Positions 1 to 8,936 of a stretch of DNA of 64,000 bases are shown in pieces. The translations under genes were made by a program, and so were the position numbers. Position 1 is the first letter of the stretch. Every line of letters starts with the position of its first letter. The notes beneath the pieces were generated by a model. That model saw only the letters and a list, made by a program, of their open reading frames with translations. It was not told where the DNA came from and ran no database searches. This DNA comes from Leadbetterella sp. GTDB taxonomy: Bacteria; Bacteroidota; Bacteroidia; Cytophagales; Spirosomataceae. The stretch covers positions 1 through 64,000 of the forward strand of contig JAIPAJ010000002.1 of assembly GCA_021740125.1 (NCBI GenBank), given 5' to 3'.

Positions 1-417
1 AGTAAGGGACCACCACACCAAACATTGCAAAGTAAATCCCACTTGGGCCGAAAGGCCCCCGTTGGCAAATTTGGCTAAAATCAAGCCTGAAGGAGCCGCA
101 AACAACAAAACAACAAAAACATAAATTTTTCCTAAATTTCGGTGCCATTTCGGATATTTTTCGATAATTCGAGGCAAAAATTGGGGAATTCCAACCAACC
201 AAACCACCAAAGCCGAACTGATGTGCATGTAAAAGCCAATTTTAAAAATGAGCTTAGATGTAACCTCAAATGTTTTGGTACCGAGGAAGCCTTTTCGGGG
301 AGCAAAGTCAAAATAAGGAATTGTATTTTCTGTCATCACCATGGCAAAAACCACCCCAACAATACTGAGCAGAACCAATGGTAAGCTGAAATATTTACGA
401 AAAGACTCTATTTGCAA
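1..417 (-). CDS. DUF2306 family membrane protein (partial, C-terminus outside window)
   Basis: An open frame on the minus strand runs off the left edge and encodes at least 139 residues with no stop. It has a hydrophobic segment near residues 13-29, another at about 59-78, and a third at about 97-115 that ends in the sequence AAPSGLILAKFANGG. The patterns YPKWHRNLGKIYV and AAPSGL are typical of DUF2306, a family of small multi-pass membrane proteins of unknown function. The only upstream start is a TTG directly preceded by an in-frame TAA; an internal ATG at codon 26 would cut off the first membrane segment. The family call is from recognised motifs; the function is unknown. Confidence 0.6.
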   Translation of the reverse strand, partial: MQIESFRKYFSLPLVLLSIVGVVFAMVMTENTIPYFDFAPRKGFLGTKTFEVTSKLIFKIGFYMHISSALVVWLVGIPQFLPRIIEKYPKWHRNLGKIYVFVVLLFAAPSGLILAKFANGGLSAQVGFTLQCLVWWSLT

Positions 418-466
418 TTAGTTTTCTGATTGTAAAGCTACGTTTTTTTACCAAATATTTTTGGGT

Positions 467-500
467 AAAAAAAAGCCACTCCTATGTTAAAGAGTGGCTT
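467..500 (-). terminator. Intrinsic terminator of the NIPSNAP gene
   Basis: A perfect 9-bp stem, AAGCCACTC (473-481) and GAGTGGCTT (492-500), encloses a 10-nt loop. On the minus-strand transcript it is followed by a run of U from the A-tract at 467-474. It lies 14 bases past the stop of the gene at 514-1263. Confidence 0.85.
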
Positions 501-513
501 AACTACATTTTCT

Positions 514-1263
514 CTATTTGATCCTTGAAAAACCCGTTGGTTTCATATAAATAGATTCTACTTTTTCTACAATTTTTCCAGAAACTTCAGAAGCGTCACG
601 TACTTTTATCCAGTCCGGATTGGCTCTGAAATCATCCCAAGATTTCTTGGCGGCCTCTGCGTCTTTGTGAGCAAGAAAATACAGTAATGTTGGTTGTCCT
701 CCATCTTTTTCTATGGTTTCAAAATACATGATGTTTTGCATTCCATGACCTTCAAACAACTTTCTTGTATGGTCTCTGAAACGTGCCACAATGTTTGGAT
801 ATCTTCCGGGCAAGCAGTAGTATGTCCTCATTTCAAACAAACGCTCCGGGTTGGCTTGCTGAAATTTAATTTTCTTAGTGAGTTCAGGGTGTAAAGTCAT
901 AAACTTTGACTCCACCTTGGCAACAATTTTACCACTTTCCTCTGACTTTTTAGCCACCTCTTTCCATTCAGGATCTGCACCAAAAGCTTTCCAAGATGCA
1001 TCTCTGGCCTCTTTACTTGGATAACCTAATACATAATATAGGACATTATTGTCTCCCGTTGTCGGTGTCCAATATCCTATGTTTTCCATACCATGTTTCT
1101 CAAAAATCTTGGTGGTATGATCGGTAAATCTTGTAATCAAATTGGGCAATTTACCTGGATGGCAATAATAAATCCGCAGCTCGTAGTATTTCGATGGCTT
1201 TTTCTTTGCAAAGCTTAAAACAGAAATGGTCATAGCCATCAATAGCAATATTGTTTTTTTCAT
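514..1263 (-). CDS. Secreted tandem NIPSNAP-domain protein
   Basis: The protein of 249 residues starts with a signal peptide (about residues 1-19). It then carries two copies of the NIPSNAP fold, about residues 26-122 and 141-243. Each copy has the same landmarks: a (Y/F)E(L/M)R.YYC.PG start, an RF.DHT.K.FE.HGM.NI.Y block, and a SGKIV.KVES end. NIPSNAP domains are dimeric alpha-beta barrel folds whose enzymatic role is mostly unknown. The gene is alone, with a consensus promoter upstream and a hairpin terminator downstream, so it is probably monocistronic. The two-domain architecture and the export signal are seen; the function is not known. Confidence 0.8.
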   Translation of the reverse strand: MKKTILLLMAMTISVLSFAKKKPSKYYELRIYYCHPGKLPNLITRFTDHTTKIFEKHGMENIGYWTPTTGDNNVLYYVLGYPSKEARDASWKAFGADPEWKEVAKKSEESGKIVAKVESKFMTLHPELTKKIKFQQANPERLFEMRTYYCLPGRYPNIVARFRDHTRKLFEGHGMQNIMYFETIEKDGGQPTLLYFLAHKDAEAAKKSWDDFRANPDWIKVRDASEVSGKIVEKVESIYMKPTGFSRIK

Positions 1264-1286
1264 TATGGTTGAATTGTTTTTTTTAT

Positions 1287-1318
1287 CAAATGTAAATCAA
1301 AGTTTGTATTTACCCAAA
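1287..1318 (-). promoter_or_regulatory. Bacteroidota-type promoter of the NIPSNAP gene
   Basis: On the minus strand TTTG (1315-1318) is followed after 20 bases by TACATTTG (1287-1294). This matches the Bacteroidota sigma-A promoter form TTTG-N19-21-TAnnTTTG. It ends 23 bases before the start codon. Confidence 0.7.
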
Positions 1319-1523
1319 CACAAGATCCATTTGTATAGTCAAGGTTTGCATTGCCAAGTTTGTGTCGGCACACACTTCACTAAATACATTTGAACACTCT
1401 CACAATTATTTTCTTCAAATAAATTAAATATCTTGCATAAAAAACTTACTTTTTTTAAGCCAAAACCTTTGTAGAACTTTGCGTTACTTTGTGTAATAAC
1501 TCTATTCAATATCATAAAAAAAA

Positions 1524-2405
1524 ATGAAAAATTTCAACCTAAAAAGCTTTCAAATAATAGGCAGCGAGAAATTTAATCCTAAAATCCACCCAACCAAAAT
1601 TAAAGATTTTTATGAAGATAAAGTTGATTATGAAGCAATTCTGAAAAGTCTACAAACCGAAATGGACGAGTTGCAAAGCATCATGTATGCCCATTCAAAA
1701 TATGGAGTTTTAGCGGTTTTTCAGGCCATGGACGCTGCAGGAAAAGACGGCACCATGAAGGCCGTTTTCCAAGGAGTACATCCGCTCGGTATGAGTTTTT
1801 ATTCTTTCAAAAGACCTTCTGAAACTGCGCTCAACCACGATTACATGTGGCGTTGTTACAAAGAATTGCCTGAAAGAGGCAAAATGCAAATCTTCAATCG
1901 CTCCTACTACGAAGAAGTATTGGTTGTTAAAGTACATCCTGAAATCTTAGAAAATTACCAAAAAATTCCTGACGAACTTAAGGGCAAAGATGTTTGGAAA
2001 AAACGCTATCAAGACATCAAACATTTTGAGGATTATTTGGCCAACAACGGTATTGTGGTAATAAAGTTTTTCTTGAATGTATCCAAAGAAGAACAAGGCA
2101 ACCGCCTGATAGAAAGGATAGAAGACATTACAAAAAATTGGAAATTTGAAGAAGGTGATATAAAAGAGCGTGGCTTTTGGGATGAATACCAAAAAGCATA
2201 CGAAGAAATGATAAACGAAACCTCAACAGAAAAAAACCCTTGGTATGTAGTTCCTGCCGACGATAAGAAAAATATGCGTCTGATAGTAGCCAAAATAATT
2301 GTTGAGAAACTGAAAGAACTAAAAATGAGCTATCCCGAACCTGACGAAGCTAGGAAACAAACGCTTTTAGGTTTGATTGATACCATTAAGCAACAGAATC
2401 AATAG
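1524..2405 (+). CDS. Polyphosphate kinase 2 family phosphotransferase (PPK2)
   Basis: PPK2 enzymes transfer phosphate between polyphosphate and nucleotides in the cytoplasm. The protein of 293 residues shows a Walker A motif AMDAAGKDGT (68-77), a lid-region stretch SFKRPSE (94-100) and a Walker B-type segment IFNRSYYEEVLV (123-134). A conserved ADDKKNMR patch lies near 245-252. The length is normal for one-domain PPK2. The sequence alone does not say whether NMP, NDP or both are used; one-domain enzymes of this length often act on AMP and ADP. The gene stands alone between the NIPSNAP gene and a TIM-barrel gene. No PPK1 gene is in the window. Confidence 0.88.
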   Translation: MKNFNLKSFQIIGSEKFNPKIHPTKIKDFYEDKVDYEAILKSLQTEMDELQSIMYAHSKYGVLAVFQAMDAAGKDGTMKAVFQGVHPLGMSFYSFKRPSETALNHDYMWRCYKELPERGKMQIFNRSYYEEVLVVKVHPEILENYQKIPDELKGKDVWKKRYQDIKHFEDYLANNGIVVIKFFLNVSKEEQGNRLIERIEDITKNWKFEEGDIKERGFWDEYQKAYEEMINETSTEKNPWYVVPADDKKNMRLIVAKIIVEKLKELKMSYPEPDEARKQTLLGLIDTIKQQNQ

Positions 2406-2510
2406 TTAAACAATTTTCCCAAATTGTAAGATTTACTAGGCAAAAAAGATGATAAAACTAAAACATTACCAATTCATTCAATTATTTCATTCAATTAATT
2501 TCAACCTAAA

Positions 2511-3326
2511 ATGAAAAGAAATCAATTTATCAAAACCCTCGGATTAAGCTCTTTAGCTTTGTCAACTAAGGCCAATTTCCAACCTTCTGCAGCATTTCAA
2601 GGACTCAAAATCGGTTTGGCTTCTTATACCCTAAGAAAATACTCACTAGATCAAGTCATAGAAATAATGAAACGCTTGGAATTAAAAGATGTTTGTCTAA
2701 AAAGTTTTCATTTGCCATTTGATACTTCGCCAGATCAACTAAAAAGTATTACAAATAAATTGAAATCCAATGGTCTTAATCCATATTCGGCAGGGGTTAT
2801 CTACATGAAAACCAATGAAGAAGTAGAAAAATACTTCAAATATGCCCAAAATGCTGGCCTAAAAATGATTGTAGGAGCTCCCGAGCATCACCTATTAGCA
2901 AAAGTAGAAGAAATGGTGAAAGCCACTGACATCAAAATAGCCATCCATAACCATGGACCTGAGGATAAAATCTTTCCTTCTCCCGCCAGTATTTATGAAA
3001 AAATCAAAAACTTGGACGCCAGAATTGGCCTTTGCATAGATACAGGTCACACTTTTAGACTTAAACAGGATCCCGCAGCCGAATTTAGAAAATACCGTGA
3101 TAGACTTTTTGATATTCACCTCAAGGACCTTAATTCTCAAAAGCCTGATGCCGAAAACATGGAAATTGGAAGAGGTGTTATGAACATTTCGTTATACATA
3201 CAAGTGCTTAAAGAACTCAAATACGACGGCATTATTGGTGTAGAATATGAAAAAGATGCGGATAATGCAGCATACGGACTAACAGAATCAATTGGTTATC
3301 TCCGTGGTATCCTCCGGATGTCTTGA
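2511..3326 (+). CDS. Secreted sugar phosphate isomerase/epimerase-like TIM barrel
   Basis: The 271-residue protein begins with a twin-arginine-like leader without the second arginine (KRNQFIKTLG, then a short hydrophobic stretch to about 24). An AP-endonuclease-2/xylose-isomerase-like barrel follows. Likely metal-site landmarks are IHNHG (145-149), CIDTGH (175-180), DIHLKD (201-206) and GVEYE (243-247). These fit the family of exported Bacteroidota sugar isomerase/epimerases that often help degrade unusual sugars. No sugar-utilisation genes sit beside it, so the substrate is not predictable. It is slightly short for the family, but the catalytic landmarks are complete. Confidence 0.78.
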   Translation: MKRNQFIKTLGLSSLALSTKANFQPSAAFQGLKIGLASYTLRKYSLDQVIEIMKRLELKDVCLKSFHLPFDTSPDQLKSITNKLKSNGLNPYSAGVIYMKTNEEVEKYFKYAQNAGLKMIVGAPEHHLLAKVEEMVKATDIKIAIHNHGPEDKIFPSPASIYEKIKNLDARIGLCIDTGHTFRLKQDPAAEFRKYRDRLFDIHLKDLNSQKPDAENMEIGRGVMNISLYIQVLKELKYDGIIGVEYEKDADNAAYGLTESIGYLRGILRMS

Positions 3327-3345
3327 TATTTTAAATCGAAATATC

Positions 3346-3374
3346 TTTCAAAATCATCTTTCTTAGTATCTTTG
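3346..3374 (+). promoter_or_regulatory. Putative promoter of mfd
   Basis: A perfect -7 element TATCTTTG (3367-3374) is preceded by TTTC (3346-3349, one mismatch to TTTG) after 17 bases, slightly short spacing. It would give a leader of about 100 bases before the mfd start. Confidence 0.4.
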
Positions 3375-3482
3375 TTATAATTTTCAAATATGGCCGATAC
3401 TTTATGGGTCATATAGAGTGCTTTTCAATAAAAATTTTAATCTCGGTAAAGGTCTTTTGATTCATTCAATGGCATTTACCAA

Positions 3483-6400
3483 ATGAACTGGTCACTTTTG
3501 AACGCAGAGGATTTCCTAAAAATATACTCGGAAGATAGTTTTGTGCAGAACATTGTTTTGTCACAAAAATCGCATCCCAATATCCACCTAGAAGGCACTT
3601 CTGGGAGTTTAGATGCTATTTTGGCCGCTGCCATTTATCAGAGTAATCCTCAATCGACTTTAATTGTTCTACCAGATAAAGAAGATGCGTTATATTTTTT
3701 CAACGACCTGCAAAATATTTTTGGTTTCGAAAGCCCCAAAATAGCCTATTTTCCTGCATCCATCAAAAGACTTTATGAATATGAGGAAATAGAAAACGCA
3801 AATGTCATTCAGCGGGCAGAGCTGCTTAATCGCCTGAACAATTCTGCTGACCCTTTGCTTATAGTCAGCTATCCAGAAGCTCTTTCCGAAAAAGTTGTGA
3901 GTAAAAAAACGCTCATAGCCAACACTTTACGCATAAAGGTAGGTGATAAACTAGATTTAAACTTTGTAACAGAACTACTCGTTTCCTACGATTTCGAAAA
4001 GACCGATTTCGTTTACGAACCAGGTCAATTTGCGATTAGAGGTGGTATTTTTGATGTATATTCTTATGCCGCTGATACTCCATTTAGGGTAGAATTGTTT
4101 GGTGACGAAATAGAAAGTATCCGTATTTTTGACACAGAAACGCAGCTTTCTAACAAAACCATGGATGGAATAAGCATTGTGCCCAATATCCATGAAAAAC
4201 TACGTTTTGAAGAAACTGTGCCGATTTTTAGTTTTATTCCCGAAAAAACAATTCTTTGGATAAAAGATTACGTTTTTACGCTGGATAGGGTGGAGGACAA
4301 CCTCAATCGTATTTCCGAAATTTACGATTCCAAAAAAGCCAGTGGTGGAGACATTAATTTAGTATTCAAACCCGACCATTCGTTTTTAGCAAAAAAAGAA
4401 TTTACTCATTTTCTAAAATTCTATCCCACTATAGAATTTGGCAGAAAGAGTTTTCTTAAAGAAACTCATAAAATAAGCTACGATTCTAAATCACAACCCT
4501 CTTTTAATAAAGATTTTACACTTTTAATTAATGACATTGCCGAAAACCAAGCAAACGGGTTTTCGTGTTATATAAGTTCTGATTCGCTTAAACAACTCAA
4601 TCGCCTCGAAACGATTTTTACCGAAATTAACCCCACAATACGGTTTCTTTCTGTTTATGCCAATTTCAGAGAAGGTTTTATAGATTTACAAAACAAAATA
4701 CTGGTTTACACTGACCATCAGATATTTGAGCGGCTCAATCGCTACAAAGTAAAAGACCGTTTCTCAAAGTCGAAAGCACTCACTATAAAGGAACTAAAAA
4801 CCTTACAAACAGGTGATTATGTAACCCATGTGGACTACGGTATCGGGCGTTTTGCAGGTATGGAAACTATTGATGTCGGTGGAAAAAAACAAGAAGCTAT
4901 CAGGTTGGTATACAAAGACAATGATCTTTTGTACATCAATATCCACAGTTTACACAAAATAGCCAAATACTCAGGTAAAGAGGGAGATGCTCCTAACATG
5001 AGTAAGCTCGGCTCTGGCGACTGGGAAAACAAAAAATCAAAAGCAAAACGACAAGTTAAAGACATTGCTAAAGAGCTCATTGCTCTTTATGCCAAACGAA
5101 GAGAAGTGCATGGTTTCGCATTCTCACCCGACAATTATATGCAGATTGAGCTGGAGTCATCGTTTATGTACGAAGACACCCCTGACCAAGCTTCTGCCAC
5201 TGCTAAAGTGAAAGAAGATATGGAAAAACCATATCCTATGGACAGACTAGTTTGTGGTGATGTTGGTTTTGGAAAAACAGAAGTGGCCATTCGTGCGGCC
5301 TTCAAAGCCGTAAATGACTCTAAACAAGTAGCAATTTTGGTTCCAACTACCATTTTGGCCATGCAGCATCACCGAACCTTCTCGGAAAGACTGTCAAAAA
5401 TGCCTGTAAATGTCGATTATCTTAACCGATTTAAGTCAGCAAGTGATACTACAAAAACACTCAAAGCACTCAAAGAAGGTAAAGTGGATATCATTATAGG
5501 TACACACAAATTGCTCAACAAAAACATTGAGTTCAAAAATCTTGGGCTTTTGGTGATAGACGAAGAACAAAAGTTTGGTGTAAAGTCAAAAGACAGAATA
5601 AAAGAATTGAAACTAAACGTGGATGTTTTGACCCTCACCGCCACTCCCATTCCTCGTACCTTACATTTCTCACTCATGGGTGCTCGTGACTTATCGGTAA
5701 TTGCTACACCACCGGCCAACCGCCAACCAGTAACTACTCAAGTTGAAGTTTTTAAAGAAGAAATCATTCGTGATGCCATCAGTTATGAGTTAAATAGGGG
5801 AGGGCAAGTGTTTTTCGTTCATAACAGAGTTGCTGATATTGAATCGATCGCCAATATCATTTACAGATTAGTTCCAGAGGCTAAAATTGGTGTTGCACAT
5901 GGCAAAATGGAAGGTGATAAACTCGAAAAAGTGATGATGCGTTTCATTGAAAACGAGATAAATATCTTGATTTCTACCAATATTATTGAGTCTGGGCTTG
6001 ACATTCCAAACGCCAACACCATCATTATCAATCAAGCTCACATGTTTGGTCTTTCAGATTTGCACCAAATGCGGGGTAGGGTAGGACGTTCAAACAAAAA
6101 AGCCTACTGTTTTCTTTTGGGCCCTCCTAGTTCTGGTCTTACCAAAGATGCCCGAAAACGCCTTCAAACCTTGGAGGAATTCACCGATTTGGGTGATGGC
6201 TTCAAAGTGGCTATGCGAGACTTGGATATCCGTGGAGCTGGCAATTTACTTGGGGCCGAACAAAGTGGTTTTGTGAATGACTTGGGATATGATATGTACC
6301 ACAAAATTTTGGATGAAGCCGTTTCTGAGTTAAAAGAGAACGAATTCAAAAGTCTTTTTGAAGGAGAACTTTCCAAAAAAACCTTCAAAATTGAAGACTG

Positions 6401-6860
6401 TCAAATAGAGACTGACCTACAAATCTTAATTCCAGACCATTACATTGTCAATATGTCTGAAAGACTTTCGGTCTATAATGCTATAGATGATCTAAAAACA
6501 GAGGACGAACTCAATAAATTCACCGTTTCGTTGATTGACCGATTTGGAAAATTACCGATAGAAGTTGAAGAATTATTTAGAATCGTAAAAGTGCGTTGGA
6601 AGGCTGAATACATCGGTTTTGAAAAAATAACGCTGAAAAATAATAACCTTAAAGGATATTTCGTTTCTCAAAAGCATCAAGAATATTATCAAACAGATAA
6701 GTTTGGCAGAATTCTTGATTATATAAAACTGCATCCAAAAGAGTGCAGTTTAAAGCAAATCAAAGACAAATTGATATTTTCGGCCGAAAACACTGTTAAT
6801 ATCAATAAAATCATTGATTTATTCGAAAAAATTGTGGCTTTCATTGATGCCAAACAATGA
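3483..6860 (+). CDS. mfd: Transcription-repair coupling factor
   Basis: Mfd removes RNA polymerase stalled at DNA lesions and recruits UvrA. The 1125-residue protein has the UvrB-like N-terminal half. The RNA-polymerase-interacting domain begins near the motif GDYVTHVDYGIGRFAG. The translocase follows, with Walker A GDVGFGKT (592-599), the DEEQ box (693-696), LTATPIPRTL, and RecG-like motifs ending in QMRGRVGRS. A TRCF C-terminal domain occupies the last 150 or so residues. Length and motif order match complete Mfd proteins. It is followed 62 bases later by gldJ, which has its own promoter-like element. Confidence 0.97.
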   Translation: MNWSLLNAEDFLKIYSEDSFVQNIVLSQKSHPNIHLEGTSGSLDAILAAAIYQSNPQSTLIVLPDKEDALYFFNDLQNIFGFESPKIAYFPASIKRLYEYEEIENANVIQRAELLNRLNNSADPLLIVSYPEALSEKVVSKKTLIANTLRIKVGDKLDLNFVTELLVSYDFEKTDFVYEPGQFAIRGGIFDVYSYAADTPFRVELFGDEIESIRIFDTETQLSNKTMDGISIVPNIHEKLRFEETVPIFSFIPEKTILWIKDYVFTLDRVEDNLNRISEIYDSKKASGGDINLVFKPDHSFLAKKEFTHFLKFYPTIEFGRKSFLKETHKISYDSKSQPSFNKDFTLLINDIAENQANGFSCYISSDSLKQLNRLETIFTEINPTIRFLSVYANFREGFIDLQNKILVYTDHQIFERLNRYKVKDRFSKSKALTIKELKTLQTGDYVTHVDYGIGRFAGMETIDVGGKKQEAIRLVYKDNDLLYINIHSLHKIAKYSGKEGDAPNMSKLGSGDWENKKSKAKRQVKDIAKELIALYAKRREVHGFAFSPDNYMQIELESSFMYEDTPDQASATAKVKEDMEKPYPMDRLVCGDVGFGKTEVAIRAAFKAVNDSKQVAILVPTTILAMQHHRTFSERLSKMPVNVDYLNRFKSASDTTKTLKALKEGKVDIIIGTHKLLNKNIEFKNLGLLVIDEEQKFGVKSKDRIKELKLNVDVLTLTATPIPRTLHFSLMGARDLSVIATPPANRQPVTTQVEVFKEEIIRDAISYELNRGGQVFFVHNRVADIESIANIIYRLVPEAKIGVAHGKMEGDKLEKVMMRFIENEINILISTNIIESGLDIPNANTIIINQAHMFGLSDLHQMRGRVGRSNKKAYCFLLGPPSSGLTKDARKRLQTLEEFTDLGDGFKVAMRDLDIRGAGNLLGAEQSGFVNDLGYDMYHKILDEAVSELKENEFKSLFEGELSKKTFKIEDCQIETDLQILIPDHYIVNMSERLSVYNAIDDLKTEDELNKFTVSLIDRFGKLPIEVEELFRIVKVRWKAEYIGFEKITLKNNNLKGYFVSQKHQEYYQTDKFGRILDYIKLHPKECSLKQIKDKLIFSAENTVNINKIIDLFEKIVAFIDAKQ

Positions 6861-6880
6861 CTTGGTAATATATTTTAAAC

Positions 6881-6888
6881 TATTTTTG
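6881..6888 (+). promoter_or_regulatory. Putative -7 element upstream of gldJ
   Basis: TATTTTTG matches TAnnTTTG and lies 34 bases before the gldJ start. No TTTG is found at the expected -33 distance; only a TTG at 6862-6864 is present, 16 bases away. The call is therefore weak. Confidence 0.35.
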
Positions 6889-6922
6889 TGTTTTAATTCG
6901 CAGAAAACAAAATAAAAAAAGA

Positions 6923-8188
6923 ATGAAGAGACTTATTTATGGTGTAACAATTCTTACACTTTCTCTTTTTGTAGCTACTTCTTGTAGCAAAGGTAAAAAA
7001 GCGTCAAGTTTGAATCCTGGTAAAAAAAGTAGAACCACAGGAGCTGCCTATGCCAAAAAAGGTAAAGAAGGATTCCAAGTAGCTTCTTTTGCTGGTCAAC
7101 CTGCTGGACCCAACATGGTCTTTATCGAAGGTGGTCGTTTTACAATGGGAACCCTTGAAGAGGATGTTACCTACACACGAGACAACATCGAACGTACGGT
7201 TACAGTTGCTTCATTCTACATGGATGAAACAGAAATCGCAAATATCGACTATCTTGAATACATCTATTCTATCAGCCAAGACTCCACACGTGAGTTTGTG
7301 CAAGCAGCTTTGCCTGATACAACAGTTTGGGCTAACGAAATGTCATTCAATGACCAATACGTAGACCAATATCTTCGTTACCCTGGGTTTAGAAATTTCC
7401 CTGTTGTGGGGGTTTCATGGATTCAAGCCAACGACTACTGTAAATGGAGATCGGCCATTGTAAATGCAGGCCTTTCTGAAAAGTATGGTAATGGTTCAAA
7501 GAAAAAAATGGGTTTGCCTTTTGGAAAGAAAAAGAAAGGTGCTGCTGAAGTAGCCTCTGCTCCTAAAGTTACGGGTAGGGTGCCAATCGAAACAGGAATC
7601 AATATTCCAGACTTCAGACTTCCAACAGAGGCTGAATGGGAATATGCTGCAAAAAGTATGATTGGTACACAATACATAGACGAAAATCAGTCGAATCAAA
7701 GAATTTATCCTTGGGATGGCTCAGCTATGCGTAAAGCAAAAGGTAAAAATAAAGGAAACATGATGGCCAACTTCAAAAGAGGTAGAGGTGACTACGCCGG
7801 TATAGCTGGTAAACAAAACGATAAGGCTATCATTACTGAAGAAGTTTACTCTTTTGCCCCTAACGATTTCGGTCTTTATAATATGGCTGGAAACGTGAAC
7901 GAGTGGGTTTATGACCTTTACAGACAAGGTTCTTATCAAGACTTTAGCGATTTGAATCCAATCCGTAGAAGTGACTTCCAAGACGAAGCCAAACTTTATG
8001 ATAAAGAAAACTTCAACTCCCTAATAGACAACAAATTAAGAGTTTTCAAGGGTGGTTCATGGAACGATATCGCTTATTGGTTGTCACCTGGAACGAGAAG
8101 ATATCTGGATCAGGATTCTTCTACCGCTACTATCGGATTTAGATGTGCGATGATTTCAGTAGGTCCAAAAGGCAAGAAGTCTTTGTAA
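6923..8188 (+). CDS. gldJ: Gliding motility / type IX secretion lipoprotein GldJ
   Basis: GldJ is an outer-membrane-associated lipoprotein needed for stability of the type IX secretion and gliding apparatus. The 421-residue protein has a lipoprotein signal with cysteine 21 in VATSC. A formylglycine-generating-enzyme-like (SUMF1) domain spans about 64-412, with the motifs RLPTEAEWEYAA (232-243), NMAGNVNEWV (330-339) and GFRCAM (405-410). The stretches FYMDETEIAN and NFPVVGVSWIQA resemble GldJ more than GldK. A lysine-rich insert (about 191-208) interrupts the fold. No other gld or por gene is beside it. Convergent with comF, sharing a bidirectional terminator. Confidence 0.85.
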   Translation: MKRLIYGVTILTLSLFVATSCSKGKKASSLNPGKKSRTTGAAYAKKGKEGFQVASFAGQPAGPNMVFIEGGRFTMGTLEEDVTYTRDNIERTVTVASFYMDETEIANIDYLEYIYSISQDSTREFVQAALPDTTVWANEMSFNDQYVDQYLRYPGFRNFPVVGVSWIQANDYCKWRSAIVNAGLSEKYGNGSKKKMGLPFGKKKKGAAEVASAPKVTGRVPIETGINIPDFRLPTEAEWEYAAKSMIGTQYIDENQSNQRIYPWDGSAMRKAKGKNKGNMMANFKRGRGDYAGIAGKQNDKAIITEEVYSFAPNDFGLYNMAGNVNEWVYDLYRQGSYQDFSDLNPIRRSDFQDEAKLYDKENFNSLIDNKLRVFKGGSWNDIAYWLSPGTRRYLDQDSSTATIGFRCAMISVGPKGKKSL

Positions 8189-8212
8189 GAAATTAAGTTT
8201 TAGAAAATATTT

Positions 8213-8244
8213 AATCGCCTCGGTTTTAATAAGCCGAGGCGATT
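8213..8244. terminator. Bidirectional terminator between gldJ and comF
   Basis: A perfect 11-bp stem, AATCGCCTCGG (8213-8223) and CCGAGGCGATT (8234-8244), surrounds a 10-nt loop. The comF stop codon (8226-8228) lies in the loop, and the last comF codons form one arm. U-rich tracts are weak on both sides. Confidence 0.7.
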
Positions 8245-8930
8245 GTTATTATATAGAGTTCAGAACAACCTGAAGCGAGCAATATATTTCCTGCTTCTTC
8301 CAAAGTTGATCCAGTAGTAAGCACATCATCCACCAGTGCAATTCGTTTTCCTTCAATATTTTTAATATTTTTAACTTCAAAAACACCTTCAATGTTTTTA
8401 AACCTTTTAAAACGACTTCCAGTCTTGGTTTGAGAAATAGTAAACGTTTGACGAACCAAAGACTCTTCATCATAGGGTGTTTTTAAGACTTCTGAGAGCC
8501 CCTTAGCAAAAGCATCAGCCTGATTGTAGCCTCTGAGCTTTTGTTTGTCTTTATGGAGTGGAATTCCTATTATTAAGTCGATCTTTTCTTCCAACTGTAT
8601 CGACTTCAAATCATTTGCATACAATTTTCCAATATATTCTGCTAATTCTGGCTTATTTTTGTACTTGAGTGTGTGAAGTATATTTTGAACTTTTCCCTTT
8701 TTCGAAAATTTAAGGAAAGAGTATACCTGTTTCACGTTTAATTTTCCCCAGAACTTTCGCTCTAAGAGTTCAATCGGGTGCAAATGAGAATTGGTTTTGG
8801 GTATTGCTAGGAGGCATTCAATACATAAGTGGTTTTCAGAGCCTAGTATGTTTTTCTCACAACTTACGCAAACTCTTGGGTATATAAAATCCAAAAGTAG
8901 ATTAATGTATCTTTTAAATGTGGTTTTCAT
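8226..8930 (-). CDS. comF: ComF family phosphoribosyltransferase-like protein
   Basis: ComF/GntX proteins link to DNA uptake and recombination in competent bacteria; the biochemical role is not fully settled. The 234-residue protein has an N-terminal zinc-finger-like set of cysteines (21, 24, 36, 39). It also has an RGYNQAD motif (133-139) and a PRPP-binding loop IALVDDVLTTGST (197-209). The size is normal. The start codon is only 6 bases from the start of the divergent gene at 8937, so its promoter must lie within that gene or the starts are slightly different. The 3' end runs into the terminator hairpin shared with gldJ. Confidence 0.9.
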   Translation of the reverse strand: MKTTFKRYINLLLDFIYPRVCVSCEKNILGSENHLCIECLLAIPKTNSHLHPIELLERKFWGKLNVKQVYSFLKFSKKGKVQNILHTLKYKNKPELAEYIGKLYANDLKSIQLEEKIDLIIGIPLHKDKQKLRGYNQADAFAKGLSEVLKTPYDEESLVRQTFTISQTKTGSRFKRFKNIEGVFEVKNIKNIEGKRIALVDDVLTTGSTLEEAGNILLASGCSELYIITIASAY

Positions 8931-8936
8931 TATTGT

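Noticed and set aside
142-384. Plus-strand frame of 80 codons at the left edge
   Set aside because: It is antisense to the DUF2306 membrane protein frame, with low-complexity composition and no family features.
1468-1491. Promoter-like TTTG...TTACTTTG upstream of the PPK2 gene
   Set aside because: The -7 element has a mismatch at its second base, and the spacing to TTTG is far too short.
7089-7364. Plus-strand frame of 91 codons within gldJ
   Set aside because: It overlaps gldJ in another frame and has no signal or family motif.
8728-8743. Partial parS-like TGTTTCACGTTTAATT in comF
   Set aside because: Only 12 of 16 fit, and the palindrome is lost in the right half.
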